A DNA stretch of 64,000 nt from Leishmania donovani (GCF_000227135.1 NC_018246.1:467211-531210); one strand, 5' to 3'; counted from the first letter of the stretch, positions 21,601-29,242 are shown. A program made the numbers and translations. Notes: generated by a model from the sequence alone, not told the origin.

Positions 21601-23969
21601 TGTCGACCCGCACGCAACCGCTGCAGCTGAGCGATCGCCGCATCGACGCCATGATCAGCACGGAGCGGCGACAGCTGCAGGTAAGCGAGCGGCGCCACCA
21701 CCAGCAGGAGCGCGCCAGGGCGCTTCTGTTTGAGCAGGTCGCTGCGCAGTCCCAAGCACTTGTCACGCGCAGAGGTGGAAAAAGCGGTGGAGCAGACGAA
21801 TCGGTGAGAGATGGCGCGCTGCCGTACCTGACGCGAGCCGTGACGGCTCACCGGCGCCAGCAGTGGGAGTTGCAGCGGCACCCGCCTTGCAGCGAGATGA
21901 CGCTGTGGCACAACGCCCTTGAAGCGCAGCGACTGTCTGGGTCCGCCTTCACCGCGACATCGTCTCGCGGACGACTGAAGCGGCGAGCCGAGGGCGGCGC
22001 TCGTGGCAGCAACGGTGGTGGCGCTGGCGTTCTTCCGATCCTGCTCAGCGAGGAGGTGAGCCTACTGCACCTCGGTCTGTGCTCTTTCGAAGATGAGCTT
22101 GTTCGCCTCTACGGCGAACTCCACACGGCGTCTGCATCCGCATCAGCAGCTGTCAACGAGGACACCAGTGGCGCTGCACGCGCGCATCGCACAGTCGGCG
22201 AGGAAGGTGGGGCCATCAGCGACGGCGACAACGCCGCCTCTGTCCTGAGCGCCTACAGCCGTCTGCTGCTGCCGCCGTCGGTCACTGACAAGCCCGCAAC
22301 GCACCCGCACCAAGGCCTCGAGGAAGTAAAGCGGAGCTACGGCATGATGTCTGGAGACGCCCCGCCAGAGACGGACAAGTCAAACAGCTCACCCAGGACG
22401 AAGGCGAGCCGCACTGGCTGCACCGTGCTGCCTCGTGTTTCGTTCCCAGGTGGGTCGATTGGGGGCGCGTTGTCGCCGACGCAGCAGGGCAACAAGCCCT
22501 CCTCCGTCTCCGCCGCGAACGCCTTCGTGGCGGCTTCGCAGGACTTCCGATCGTGCGGTAGGGCACCGGCACTGCCGCCTCGGCTGTCGCAGATGGATGT
22601 GGTGTTCCTCCTCGAGTGTCAGCAATTTGTGGTGTACCCACTCTCGATGCCCAGCACCGGCGACGCCGTGGAGGTGGTCAACGACGGCGGCGACGACACC
22701 TACGACGAGAGCAGCAAGCCACGCAGCAGCGCGAAAGGCGGCGGGGGGCTCAGCGACAGCATTGGCAACTCCAGTCGCACCCCCAGCAATGACGAAGGGA
22801 ATGTCGCGCCCCCTCGTCTATCTCTTGGGAAGGGGGCGGCCAGTTTCAGCGAGTTACCTGCCGTGATCGAGCGGTGCACCGGCGGTAGCATCGGCACGGA
22901 CGAGCAACGTGTAAAAGGGGCTGGCAAGGACGCGCCGCGTCAGCGCGCACCGGCCCTCGCAACAACAACGCGTGACATCGCTGGTCGCTCTCCTGCTTCC
23001 CCACACAGATCACCCGCGCGTCGCGAGCATGGTGACAGGATACGTGATGCGCCACCGAGCGACTTGCCGCTGCTACGCTCTCTTCTGGCGCGCAAGGCCG
23101 CGGATGATCTGTCGTCGGAGCTGATCGACGTCTCGGCGCACCGCTACGAAGCGGCGCTGCTGGTGTCCCTCACTCCAATGCTACTCTCCGGCGTCAGCGG
23201 CGACGGCGCTCCTGGGGCTCGCGTTTCGGCGGCCGCGACAATGAGGAACTTGGCGGCCAAGCTCATGCACACGCGCTGGAAACAGTTCGGCAGCCGGCCC
23301 ATCATCTCAGGCACCAACACCGATGCCGCGACCACTGCGACAGAGGCGGTGGCGCTACTGAACGTGCCCCCGTTCACTCTAGCTGACGCTCCGGCGCTGT
23401 ACCCGAGCGGGGCCCCGTTTTCAGCCTCACCAGCGGCAGATGAGCCCGGATCGGTGGCGTCGACGACAGCACTAGGCGCTGCCGCAGCACGTGTGCCAAC
23501 CGTCATAGCGGCGCGACTAGAAGAGTGGGTAGCGCGTCGCTGGCCCCTGCAAAGACAAGCACCGCCCTCCCCGAAGTCGCACAGGAAGGCTGGCGGTCGA
23601 GCAGGCACGACATCTTCGCGATCGCCTCCCACAAAGACGATTAAAGCCTGCAGGCAGGAGAACGAGGACGAGAACACACAGGACAGAAACGGCGTTGATG
23701 CGGACGGCTACGACGACGAGTCAGCGGCCACGTCGGTGCTCGATCGGATAGAACCCGTCGGCGGAGTTGCCACAGCGGCTCAGCAAGTCCTCATGCGTGC
23801 GTTGCTGAAGCGCTTTACCGCCGCGACAGGTGCGCAGCTGTCTGAGCAGATGGGGCTCGTCATCACTCCCAACTACGATGTCGCCGAGGTCGGCGACACA
23901 GCGGCGGCGCTGCGAGACATCGAAGCGAAGGTCGCCGCACCGGCGGCGGCGCGAAAGAAGCGGCGATAA
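6684..23969 (+). CDS. Giant ankyrin-repeat protein with probable split SPRY domain
   Basis: A single uninterrupted frame of 5,761 residues (about 0.6 MDa). An early ankyrin-like pair lies near residues 500-560. A probable SPRY/B30.2 domain is spread over about 1146-1622: FYYEV (1147-1151), VIVGL (1200-1204), GLLLDPSAGTLRLRLNN (1480-1496), LYPAATLS (1533-1540), VLRFSF (1605-1610), with long Ala/Ser-rich inserts between strands. Ankyrin repeats follow from about 1870 to 4830, best at GSSPLHLA (2271), CTPLHLA (2384), GDTALHLA (2461), GFTVLQLA (3041) and GETALSLA (3785), again separated by disordered linkers. The C-terminus is mostly low complexity and ends in a basic KKRR. No catalytic domain is visible. 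Ankyrin/SPRY proteins act as scaffolds, and a cytoskeletal or adaptor role is possible, but its function is unknown. The start is the first ATG after the acceptors; residues 5 and 11 are alternative Met starts. Confidence 0.9.
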   Translation: MHTSMETAPKMALREPDAVRCAPQRPFNESLQAEAITYLMHEREADASAELSKGGLHSLAMRREQTLVPPELLMELKDGEQADASVALPEKLNPCTCTTAAFDEWLRAVVKSIPAPAEAADAVQLRNCCGSRTICGRARPGGVTEVSRQQALYRALEVLEAATRLLQRHAVLCRGRSRLLHAYYDALEEDIHQHAVSVSASTATRGTVQPTAEIQLQQLLPPEQHKYSPFHYHLRLYKRGAPLHHYTQEQEKLQSRLEKVYYVLLKLEEVEGLSNSILVEGQATSLLAQQRRQSTDAMQGGSTKAGSIMRANVRKDGIGAGSSADLHDALTLTGGGGGGGARGDGESEPAMNEPTLQFSRRLVGMERRVRRLRQQLRLPLPVSEVTSRLRNELILSFSARVLALREPAPFTSEIYVTSAAPAASPSPQAAPRPPGDGAHHQSSHSISAFVEWYVQRVMDPLAISQLLSIVPREYVVTTTCRLVYACEAHASLRSSRALPDLGPVLLRAVAEGRADAVAQLLLSSSVSYGSVLSHPVDCHTCFFAGLLGGQIDVLTRLVEQQSWNVNALHVLLFMSAPWNIAAAPTAVMSSRGCYVYQQALVERVQAFLSVAEQVLAARSQEPAYKLPLSLEENATDAASMSTIAGGADYEADESALAALRKAQLLDVSAEGEKLLAALGCFLGSAAASASINDDALRGGRHGSQRSTHAGKPVTTANASMARGGGMKKKAEDASDADDDGITGSTGVSAFGALSMSAASRAAPPLPPVFLKGALHRLQLFLAVRNAMLQYERQRQDAQWETLLGKVKARPSSGDGASSAAASTMHGLGSSGKNLARLHAKAPPLLQGAAAANPRTDHREAPLASAVAAPYSFVQILQQHQLDALTAGALCPLRCQMCPAFTTPQLQRVDAWSYGPLQPTTAITTALGTARGTGNEGGAKHSSRELISLAERVNTLIGIGEDDCRPDENLRGRLNRSLSSLSPRSRPITALLMRSDTAIDMMASSWYVHANISQANFVEEHGHYGSSSNSNGERQTARGAHLHRLMNPWQARSATGLLMSALPFRYSLSMPLEDVRRAAQDAKQRRALRTLYGSSAAGAADKSVSDHDDGGDRSDDHHPWRGGTGTAAENLASLYVHRATPPPAKPSFYYEVQMSVEYLVAMHAADYLGATPLAIGSEALARGASSPLSEDAMHRLCENCVIVGLCNPITAAQANGCTHSPSQPYVVTHLGHECGAGGAAQDKERGGSGSGAWSAGVSVSVIAHEKVAASRLLSACVTAHASPATATAAVVEPGEASTTPSDDDADIDVLYLGVWKHQRNSVRAVTAMQASPHHVDGDAADACANAAPVYLRLELPRWSHPAPAKEAGTTAAQDAPRDRVAAANGNPAHAAETNAATAAATASTNMWLPIITRACQDDVTRAVAKARQQQQAEAAQGTAANQASERARKSRCGATSPSLPASPFASLTRVRCEVAATLVLGLLLDPSAGTLRLRLNNYTDFEEITLGLWLGSVAEATAATASAPPPPPAPKPRLYPAATLSLNDCGWRSWRDHQTRKWAKQQQQQGVQPTGLTSGERRVRRAPVEYSAPPSSASSPSSLLSVSNAVLRFSFDAAELLFGPPPPRQAVRITSADAIMPAGKAARMSHQQRRVSEPIGAKAPHSAVPPFQASQPIALLDSTVKFTEMLSVLTDVSLLAATKRSGDKNQQQQQLHSLGHGDDAADEDEEGEVDGVDATAPQGAAPPAHSSLLLIGSRDRRTHAAMMRVQRLLNTPGGGATGTTAGSSSAFNNSDLADIFYPPVRIYRHSCHCPAHELYPLPSSSSLGAADKDDASERSRRTQKCQRCLANRRIGLSSAGETSSLFSANVYWHDIIPENARLTPLCAALASRQRAMAYVIATHPLTCFCNLSVDEESACGAYARQQQPQQRRAALYAACALGYMEVVQVLLERIPVEELLSYFGLVIESEARAALQRCYAVANTVFLRNYRLRSLATQSPSSPSGGTAVETSAPAVPYLSNESQRALLDASAIYSSSRSTYTPLHVALLGVVLENGDQDDEGVEEGSYVDVDTEEARMSSLNARLGKQTACVTVLLNCLYDLLCVASASNTTARKAQNTAELVHPPHSTKSHGREEDVLGGEAQARRPSSAGRELLVDALNLQSPTGEAALLIAVRHNNVAVALRLLKLGAQPACMDRITRLLSLELACANRCTPIAEALLQSHNGGGAVYATSPVLLNHAGIATALCWCAINNMPAIMQKLLECDGIDAESGFEGSSPLHLAIAFGSEAAALTLLNGTQPRKTATISARKGSGGRAEAPPAALVAAATAAPDTKTASLAAKHVNCGSSQRGTAAPSASPARPTETVSAAETHKKPFMDVNILHERTHCTPLHLACERGQLRIIRTLLQSWHAQLNIAAAYTNYTPLLTAVANGQEEAALRILEYSKDELRRGRAVLDLCAIDQHGDTALHLAASRGLNLAVEYMLVQFSEEEVARLVALHPTLRASPAYQAATCIVPLHAVNKHGKTALLVALQYNQADTAELLVSMLIDSAETLEVGDAAAAFGGDGGSKAPTAITDAGEASCSTSAAAAASAPSQIGGPLIEGTCMALHQAHRKHLDSVVQLMLSAPPSLFPCTAAFCKSVQLYKQQQADGRRSGALLRSETCDGDVRPAFVADASTVPVLASERNENASQRSPAMAQDRGSFVRLLLTRAAGPTIAPNDALRVLLRGFALPELCVYLSEVAAESAVLGVQRSAAMADAELVIGYLQEHAGSVVAPTRAVLFCRDVWLCLQQWMYIEASAERERAAVSRAHHAFSSRTTDSTYSQLSVGIEKGGERRQKQQQQCELEEAPMGWLCRMLLVPKSGVGSHAHGKAAQPKSALPASASNSSALSADASSAAQEAEHYRHALEATLNRKTLSLEVARMIRLYGRSHGGARAIEEIKSIVAAYVRAHINEPAAHVRLTTAAATAAAVATSATLSSSSKHSSFSVRTRSRAQSFRDVVEQHATWSRDGTVDLDATEREFSDRNSIDVIGNEPLFTTPMGFTVLQLAATLGLPEVVAFLVDTYNLNPLYAPAQGMHTCVPQSTTPPPQANRSKEGTRKEEAARVRNVVVHSVRAVVGVASPCAGRGDYGGANGSAGKSREDAGLWICWTPYRLAVRSGNLHIVKTLLLAGSGAAPAVAEINPRELCGTSTLARLSHSDRHVEDGVTFSGAGATVSTAICPTASLVDYKEPAWLDPYQRTALQESIVVATRCGSGASGSDSLVDSLTFTASAGLSSSSVVTKTAPSLSEALALVRLLLKHGAQSNGLFDSTGSDAWLLAMAGSGAADLPITHYSYAADCKRRPYSAGSEASLSQLSLTGASLALIRTTAGEAAGQRCVDLLLRLRAPLLGCAPVTLRRADTHLDGRRLDGPQESAESDCFNEQLLRHPRRLLHQWRRLPCMQLAPTRAAAAGFARRGRRAAGTVGNVHDGSGSDEGNDAAGEDGDGAAAQGYSVFEQADALCAQYEKVQQTLHPSAAMAIPRVGGGVGPCTPSPQATALATTVSFASLLTITSAEEVTLLPSAVAPGGAVTLNRRVLAGGSVSRTNSVAERETGTSPLTPSFSADSLKTRLIAALRLCYRVVLLYTCVEYTPLQLLRLVRAFGAAALPVSARHPLSGDSVATRLLRKTHAHLLARTSGGGGGGDSSTSNTLRGELGSDAASVMMHGADDMSQLPLSVLKEPPCTDDPAADAETRALVDTCVALVHMLRDAALRLPSPPSAPQSQAAATAAGQALRSVLFQPSCDGETALSLAARIAHAPLISVLVQSGAAVSSASHNRSQGGDESWRCSRTTCSVPRRGDGSDTEAGGEGGVGVYDVSGIPVTSNCSLSTNLADVVVRVLLATRVYYPAHEIGTVRALLTHMPNEPARRAFLRGVYPNIHPLPALQLAMDNVSIASGFLTSPDCMNALWTNLLYAHFTGQLDTAVRTTAKAWSELLHVVLPGAPAVPIYLVMCAAVREEVSAEELKASHSGVRAQSPQVTPSPPQSLAGSTRSLSMVKKRSKERTVPSAIPNWSHVVRRTNLFLQLMAMSAAETLMSKGSKPSSHVSADARTLSSTAAAASGSGQRTKSASSPLHEVTKKGSFAALTDVGEPPSHGLSGTLLWDTIELAVRYDDKDMLRHLLQLRLPDIVLTHIGNIQSQQQTLSSTGTFGRAYSSMDVSARAMEAVSKTILDSYPSFAGVSTTSQATLVLERLQRLLWREALQERHVDLLAVAAGSIETLRFLYTSSPPEVRAQMTPMRYDRVDVKSGMPEGVSPAPDIVAPAAAVPAGAEELLGSFQKLRKSSSARVGSGVMSPSPQVFVVSSKVETHATAAHQLTKTPFSASTASATPSADGVARLAVLTPETPTSPVSPAAKRTSPALAVDIVETPDERSLTLPLADAPLLQPKASEDKEEESAAAVADAELRFMESCVQNGRCRLAPGEERRRCVTAVTWGLGAAACSVKLPMVQSSARAVSASTADTAEAATAPGTRVEVQPRRTPSLLPQLPRPPAQRRITLDGKIGDVGPVKDSHQAIADGEKTAARQVVQRRGRAKTSLPTKASAAAKEASGPAPSSPTPPAVVEPEPVYFMYLQLDWALHSTRLLRSPRPSSATLETIMFLLDQRAALSVPVLDLFLAGTVAPSSAEAAAPQQHSSDAYARQEVALSLRYQTRAHLDTLLHLLVLHDQCQLAEYYLEYCHFWFVSNELDPEPVSGRPGRFPIDQPPASPDGDSSEDDLNDDDAHLCSDVRYIGHDKQKRSTRSSQQLRHRSRGSSSSGYAGTVPREFLRCMLRVNAHGLTAFDYAHTPAMLQLLEWYGCVPPTYRPNPHAFRRVVFLNRGGHGDVREAYTFADNMDDHDSDEAVDRRQSASVRTSMMARRKREVLRFFPVPRLVLATDNFVALLDPTGTELASTVGSVATAQARTAASGTADGRRCNGEDDADESLAKNEVLVSTRTQPLQLSDRRIDAMISTERRQLQVSERRHHQQERARALLFEQVAAQSQALVTRRGGKSGGADESVRDGALPYLTRAVTAHRRQQWELQRHPPCSEMTLWHNALEAQRLSGSAFTATSSRGRLKRRAEGGARGSNGGGAGVLPILLSEEVSLLHLGLCSFEDELVRLYGELHTASASASAAVNEDTSGAARAHRTVGEEGGAISDGDNAASVLSAYSRLLLPPSVTDKPATHPHQGLEEVKRSYGMMSGDAPPETDKSNSSPRTKASRTGCTVLPRVSFPGGSIGGALSPTQQGNKPSSVSAANAFVAASQDFRSCGRAPALPPRLSQMDVVFLLECQQFVVYPLSMPSTGDAVEVVNDGGDDTYDESSKPRSSAKGGGGLSDSIGNSSRTPSNDEGNVAPPRLSLGKGAASFSELPAVIERCTGGSIGTDEQRVKGAGKDAPRQRAPALATTTRDIAGRSPASPHRSPARREHGDRIRDAPPSDLPLLRSLLARKAADDLSSELIDVSAHRYEAALLVSLTPMLLSGVSGDGAPGARVSAAATMRNLAAKLMHTRWKQFGSRPIISGTNTDAATTATEAVALLNVPPFTLADAPALYPSGAPFSASPAADEPGSVASTTALGAAAARVPTVIAARLEEWVARRWPLQRQAPPSPKSHRKAGGRAGTTSSRSPPTKTIKACRQENEDENTQDRNGVDADGYDDESAATSVLDRIEPVGGVATAAQQVLMRALLKRFTAATGAQLSEQMGLVITPNYDVAEVGDTAAALRDIEAKVAAPAAARKKRR

Positions 23970-25174
23970 GAAACTCGGAAAATGAAAAGTAGACGCGCGT
24001 ATGTGCCTGCGCGGATGGGCGTGAGGAGGCGGTATCCGTTCCTTGCCGCTCTCGCTTTTTTTTTGACGTCGTTGTGTTTGCAATCTCGTGCGACATGTCG
24101 GCGAGGTGATGGCGTCCGTCACGAGAGGAAGCCACCGTCTGGCTCTTCACGCCGTAGGTGCCCTCCCCTGCCCTTTTCTCTTTCCGCTTGTACGCTGCCG
24201 CCTCACTATCTCTCCATGTACACATAGCCGTAGTCTGTCGCGTGCGCGCTCAATGCATAGCAACGGCATACATGTGCCAAAGAACAACAGCAAGAGAACG
24301 TGTGGGAGGCTCTCTCTTCGCCTCTTTCTCTCTCTCTCGGTGGCGAGACGACTCGGTGTTGGGCCTTGCTCACAAGTGTCCTAGCACCCACACCAGCCCA
24401 GCACACGTGTGCTTCGAACATGTTTTTCTTGGCTGCTCCCCCCTCCCCTCCCCACCCTTCACTGCCTCTCAAGCTCTCTGTCAGCGCGCGCAACTCTGAG
24501 GAATCCACGCGAAGCCACGCCGCACCTCTGCAGTGACTCTCCCCTCGCCCTCTCCCCTTTCCTCGCCCTGTCCTCTTCCGTTTTTCTACCGCGTGCCCCT
24601 TCCATACGCATGCGCACGCACATGCACGTACACGCGCGCTCACCATCATCCGAGCCCAAGTGCATGTCTCAGGCGCGCGCCTCTCCTCATGCTACTCCGC
24701 TGCCCCGTATCTGCTCTCCGTCTCTCTTTCGTTGTCTGGTTGGTGCACCCTGCTTGGGTGGGGGTGATCTTGTGCGTGTGCGTGTGCGTGTGCGTGTGCG
24801 TGTGCGTGTGCGTGTGCGTGTGTGCGTTGCTTTTTGGAGGGAGGGGGCGGACGCCTCTTGTCGAACTCGCGCTTGATGTTCTCCCCTGTGCCTCAGCATC
24901 TCCGCCGTCTCGCTTGATTTTTTTTTTGTTGGAGGTGGGGGGCTGGTGCTGTGGACCCGTCTGCGAGACTGCATGTCTTGCTGCGCAAGGGCACACCCCA
25001 TCCCACCCCACCCAACACCTTTTCCTGTGGCGCCAGCCGGGCTGAGCTCCGCTGCCGAGTCTGCCCGTTTTCTCGTCGCGGGGCGGGGCACGCGAGGCGC
25101 AAAAAGAGAACGGTAGCAGTGCCGCGAGCATCGCCCTCTTTACCCCGCTCGGCCCCAACTCTTGAGTCTGCCAG
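23970..25174. other. Intergenic region after the giant gene
   Basis: Probable 3' UTR and next leader. It contains pyrimidine-rich tracts (24425-24600), a TGTGCG hexanucleotide array (24771-24827) and a T-run near 24917. No gene is supported. Confidence 0.55.
24771..24827. repeat. TGTGCG hexanucleotide array
   Basis: About nine tandem units of TGTGCG, nearly perfect, in the intergenic region before the 809-residue gene. Alternating purine/pyrimidine sequence of this kind can form Z-DNA, though nothing here shows it does so in the cell. Confidence 0.9.
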
Positions 25175-27604
25175 ATGGAGCTGCAGACGCAGCCGCGCTT
25201 CTGTCCGCCGCGACCGCGCCCGTACGCGGCCTCTTTGGTGTGGATGTGTCTGGCATGCGGTCAGCTTGCCCCGTATGAGGCAGCCCCCCACTATTCGATG
25301 GAAAGCATCGACGGCTTGGATAACTCTCTCCAAGGAACCTCATCTGCTATGAACGCCATGCCAGGTGGATTCGACGTCACCACGGCGCTCAGCGACTGCG
25401 AAGCAGCCGCCCACGCTTACAAGAGCTCCCCTCCGAATACGGCACAGCATCTTTTCGGCCATTCGCAGTGCGGTGGCGTCACTGGATCTACCGCAGCCGC
25501 TGCAGCCACCTCGGCGTCCTCACCGACGGCATCAAGGTCGCCGCGGCAGGAGCAACGACACTCCTGCGTGAACAACGCATCAGACTCGTACCTGTCTCAG
25601 GCTGCCTCGTTCAGTCATAGACAGCGTGAGCAGCAACAGCAGCAGCGGCGGCGTCCCTCGAGCGTGAGTTGGCGTGTAACGGGGGCCACCGCTGAGATGA
25701 TTCATCCCGATAGTGTCGGTAGCGCTAGCGAAAGGCGAAAGCGGCGCGAAGGCGAGCTAGTCTCTGCCGGGATCTCCAGCCTATGCGCTGACGAAAAGAC
25801 CCTCGGAGACGGCGAGATCTTGGTCTGTGACGGCATCTCGTCAAGTCACTGCCGACGCGCACCCACAACGGTCTCCACGACCCTGGGGAGTACCAGCAAT
25901 GAAAGCAGCACCCTCGCCGTCACTCCATGTAAGCCCGCTGTCGCTGCTCTCCCTCAGCTGTCGGCAGCCTCTTCGTCCCTCTGGAGAGACGCGGGCGTCC
26001 GTGGCGTACAAAACCTGTCGAGCTCCGGGGCACGCTCCCGGCAGCAGGAAGACGATGCAGCGTGCTCCCTGGCTGTGCTGCTCATGGAGGAGCACCTGAT
26101 GGGCAGTCGTGAGATGCGTTTCTGCCGTTGCTGCGGTGAGGTACGGTGCGCCGAGATCCGAAAGGTTACCGAGCGGCTGCCCTCGCCGCTGTCCGCACGA
26201 GTGGCAGATAAAGTCTCGTACACGGACGAGGAGGGAGACGAAGTGGAGGCGGCGGCTGCCCAAGCAACGGTGGAGTCGGAGCACGAGCACTGGAAGGCGA
26301 TATTGAGCCACAGCTGCCGCAGCACTGCCATTCGCCGGGATGGAGGCGCGGCAGCCGTGTACGGCCCCTTCACCTCGCATGCTCTCTACAGCGGCAACGA
26401 GTCGCAGCCGCTAGGTGTTTTGGCCCCCGCTGCCGAAAATGGCTGCAAGCCACCCGAGACAGCGCAAGCGGAAACTCGCAAGGAGATCCCCTCTGTCCAC
26501 CTCGCTGTCGCCCTCTTCCTCGCGCGACTCCTGTCAAAAGTGAAGGTCATGGCGGTGACGGCACTTGGCAACTTCCATCCGCTCTCGCCGGCGCTGCCCA
26601 AGACGTACTTCAGCAGTCATGGCAGTGAACACGGTGACAAGGCGGCAATACGCGGTTACGGAAACGGCGTCCTCGCCAGTGACTCAGCGCCGCGGTCGGC
26701 AAGCTCGATCTCGCGCCTTCCACGGAGGGCCCAGGAAGGGTGTCGCCCGAGCTACCCTCTGTACAACCCCAGCGAGGGGATGAGGACGAGCAGTGACCAC
26801 TGGAAGTCCCTCTCCGCCTCCACGGCGACGAGCAGGACGTCACCACCGGCGTGCGCCTCGGCGGAGGAGTGCACGCTGCCGTGCTTGGCATCGCTGCTCG
26901 GCGTCACCGGCGGCGGTGCATCGGAGGACTTGTACGGCATCTCGCTGGACTCTAGTGCGCAGCCGAGCTGGGTCTTCACAGCACCGGACGAGGAGGAGAC
27001 GTACAGGGCTGAAGACGACGAGGGCCTCGTTATCCAGCACCAGCGGGGAGGCGTGCAGAGCGATGAGGACGCCAGCGCAGTCGGCGCCGAAGATGCGCAT
27101 ACGTGCGCACGAATGCTTTACGATGACTCTACCGCCGCATCTAACATCATGGGCACCACGGCGGCCGCGGCGACGACGATGCGCGCGTGCAAAGACAAGT
27201 GGAGCTCGATTAGCGTTTCAGAGGCGCTGTGGCGTCTGGTGCTGCCGTCCTTCAGCGCCCCCTTTCTGTCAACGACGTCAATGCCGTCGACAGCCGCCGC
27301 CGCGGCAAGAGCTACCTCTGTTCACCGCGCATTTTCGGCCGGCGGCAGCAGACCACTTGAGTCGCTGATGGGCTGGATCGCGTCTGCACCGCGTCGCGGG
27401 GCTGTGGAGTCGACGGCGAGCAGCGCTGTGGTTACCGGCACGCGTCCCTACCGGGGCTTTCGCGGAGATGTCGAGGAGGCGGTCCGTCAGCTGGATGCGG
27501 CGCAGCTAGAGGTGGCAAAGCTGCGGCTGCAGCAGGTGTTGGCGGCTGTAATGGCGGAGCAGCTGCGGCGCGAGGGCCAGTCGGAGGGAGAGTACCCAAC
27601 GTAG
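25175..27604 (+). CDS. Hypothetical protein, Ser/Ala-rich, with cysteine clusters
   Basis: An 809-residue protein of unknown function. The N-terminus has a CLACG pair (C25, C28); a second cluster lies at C317, C319, C320 and C325 within a better-ordered segment that begins near residue 297. Together they could bind a metal, but no known finger pattern is matched. Another ordered-looking hydrophobic segment (VHLAVALFLARLLSKVKVMA) begins near residue 441. The C-terminus (about 764-805) is a predicted coiled coil. The rest is Ser/Ala/Gly-rich and probably disordered. The start is uncertain: the ATG at 25175 follows an AG directly, so Met24 (25244) or Met42 (25298) may be used. The uninterrupted frame in GC-rich DNA and the ordered islands support a real gene. 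Confidence 0.75.
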   Translation: MELQTQPRFCPPRPRPYAASLVWMCLACGQLAPYEAAPHYSMESIDGLDNSLQGTSSAMNAMPGGFDVTTALSDCEAAAHAYKSSPPNTAQHLFGHSQCGGVTGSTAAAAATSASSPTASRSPRQEQRHSCVNNASDSYLSQAASFSHRQREQQQQQRRRPSSVSWRVTGATAEMIHPDSVGSASERRKRREGELVSAGISSLCADEKTLGDGEILVCDGISSSHCRRAPTTVSTTLGSTSNESSTLAVTPCKPAVAALPQLSAASSSLWRDAGVRGVQNLSSSGARSRQQEDDAACSLAVLLMEEHLMGSREMRFCRCCGEVRCAEIRKVTERLPSPLSARVADKVSYTDEEGDEVEAAAAQATVESEHEHWKAILSHSCRSTAIRRDGGAAAVYGPFTSHALYSGNESQPLGVLAPAAENGCKPPETAQAETRKEIPSVHLAVALFLARLLSKVKVMAVTALGNFHPLSPALPKTYFSSHGSEHGDKAAIRGYGNGVLASDSAPRSASSISRLPRRAQEGCRPSYPLYNPSEGMRTSSDHWKSLSASTATSRTSPPACASAEECTLPCLASLLGVTGGGASEDLYGISLDSSAQPSWVFTAPDEEETYRAEDDEGLVIQHQRGGVQSDEDASAVGAEDAHTCARMLYDDSTAASNIMGTTAAAATTMRACKDKWSSISVSEALWRLVLPSFSAPFLSTTSMPSTAAAAARATSVHRAFSAGGSRPLESLMGWIASAPRRGAVESTASSAVVTGTRPYRGFRGDVEEAVRQLDAAQLEVAKLRLQQVLAAVMAEQLRREGQSEGEYPT

Positions 27605-28474
27605 AGCGAACACGAAGCCTCTCTGCATGCCTTCGCTCTCGCATTGTGTGTCTGTATGCTGGTGTTCACCACCACCACCCCCCTCCCCTCCCCTCCTCCT
27701 TTCAGCTCATCCTGCTGCCACCCGCCTGCACGGATGTGCACGTAAGCGACGGTGGCGTGTCCGACAAGGAGCGTGTATACCCTGGACGTGTATGCGTATC
27801 TGCATGTGTGCCGTCTTCTCACGGATCCTCACCGCTTTACGGAGCGCGCGTAACGTGTGCTCTGCTCGCTTTTCTTCCCGCATCTGTTCAGCAGCCACAA
27901 GCGGAGACGAAGACCGTCTCGGCAAGGCAGAGATGCGCTCAGTTTGCTTCACAGTGTCAGCCGCCAACCCCCCCCCAGCCTGCTTTCCTTCCCCCCCCCA
28001 CCCCACTCCCACACACACCTGGTGCGTCGCTCAATGCCTCCACGGAAAGACGGCTCTGTCTGTGGCGGCTCTGTGACAGCAAGAGCAGCGACAACGGCGG
28101 AGGGGGACAGCCCTGTCGCGCCCACGAGTTGCGATGACTGCTACTTGGTGAATAAGAGAGAGGGGAAGGGACGGATGCATGCAAAGCGGCCAAGCATGCA
28201 GGAGCATCTATCCTGCGCAGCTGCGGCCCGATGTTTACCCCCGTGCCTGATCTGGATGTGCCTACCCATGCAGGAGGGGGGGGGCGCCAGCACCGGCACA
28301 TACGCGCGTGAAGTGAAGATGGCCATGACCATTCTTGTGAGGGAGCACCTCTACATGCCTGTCGCTCTTTCTGCTTCATTTACTCTCTCTCTCTCTCTTT
28401 CTGTGGATTCACGTCGCGGGCGGCACACATCACCCACGGGGCGGGGCTCTTTCCTTGTCTGATATTGGTTGCTG

Positions 28475-28497
28475 TTTTTTTTTTTTTGGGGGGGGGG
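28475..28497. repeat. Homopolymer T-run then G-run
   Basis: Thirteen T followed by ten G. This is the most extreme homopolymer junction in the window and is prone to sequencing and assembly length error. Confidence 0.85.
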
Positions 28498-28657
28498 TGT
28501 CGGTGCCTGCGTCTCGCTACGAATGAGAGTGCATCGCCGCCGTAGCGCAGCAGTAACAGCAGGGCCGCAGGCGTGAGCTGAAGTCGCCTTCAGCGCCTTT
28601 CTTCGCAGCTTCTCGTTTCTTTCATTGTGTCACTGGTAATCTGTTGCTGCTTCCCCG

Positions 28658-28679
28658 CCACCACCACCACCACCACCAT
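28658..28679. repeat. CCA trinucleotide repeat
   Basis: About seven tandem CCA units in the intergenic region upstream of the RING gene, followed shortly by a CA dinucleotide run at 28706-28722. Confidence 0.85.
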
Positions 28680-29242
28680 CACCCCTCTTGCCTCCATCCC
28701 GTCCTTACACACACACACACACCAGCACACCCGCACAGGCGCTGCTGCATGTCCGTGGCACTGGTGCCTTCCTGTGCTCACAGACAAACAAAGCCACCCA
28801 AGTGCGCAGAGAGAGCTCTATAGAGAAAGCGAGAGACCTGCACATACTCGCACTCACGTGCATTGCGGCTTGCTGGCTCGTGTTTCCTGCTCCCAGTCAA
28901 GCAGGCACTCCGGCCCAACCTGCATCGCACCGCAGTGCCCTGCGTTTTGCCCTTCACGCGGCGCGAAGACGACGACGACGACGGGAAGAGAACGTTCAGC
29001 GAAAAAGAAATACGCAACATTCTCACGGGAGAGCGCGGGTGAGCTGACTGGCCGTCGTAGCATCGTAGGCCGGAACTGCTACCCAACATCGACCGCCGTT
29101 CCCCCCTCCCTGATCCTCCCCTTCCTCACCCTCTTCTTGCTGACACCGCATCCGGTAGCGTTACATCACGATCACGCGCTGGGCAGCTCACTTCGGCTCC
29201 TTTTCTTGTTTCTTTTTCGTTTCTGGCTCGCTTCACGTGTAT

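Noticed and set aside
20538..21911. 457-codon open frame on the minus strand inside the giant gene
   Set aside because: It is antisense to a well-supported coding frame and shows no domain; GC-rich coding DNA often leaves such antisense frames open.
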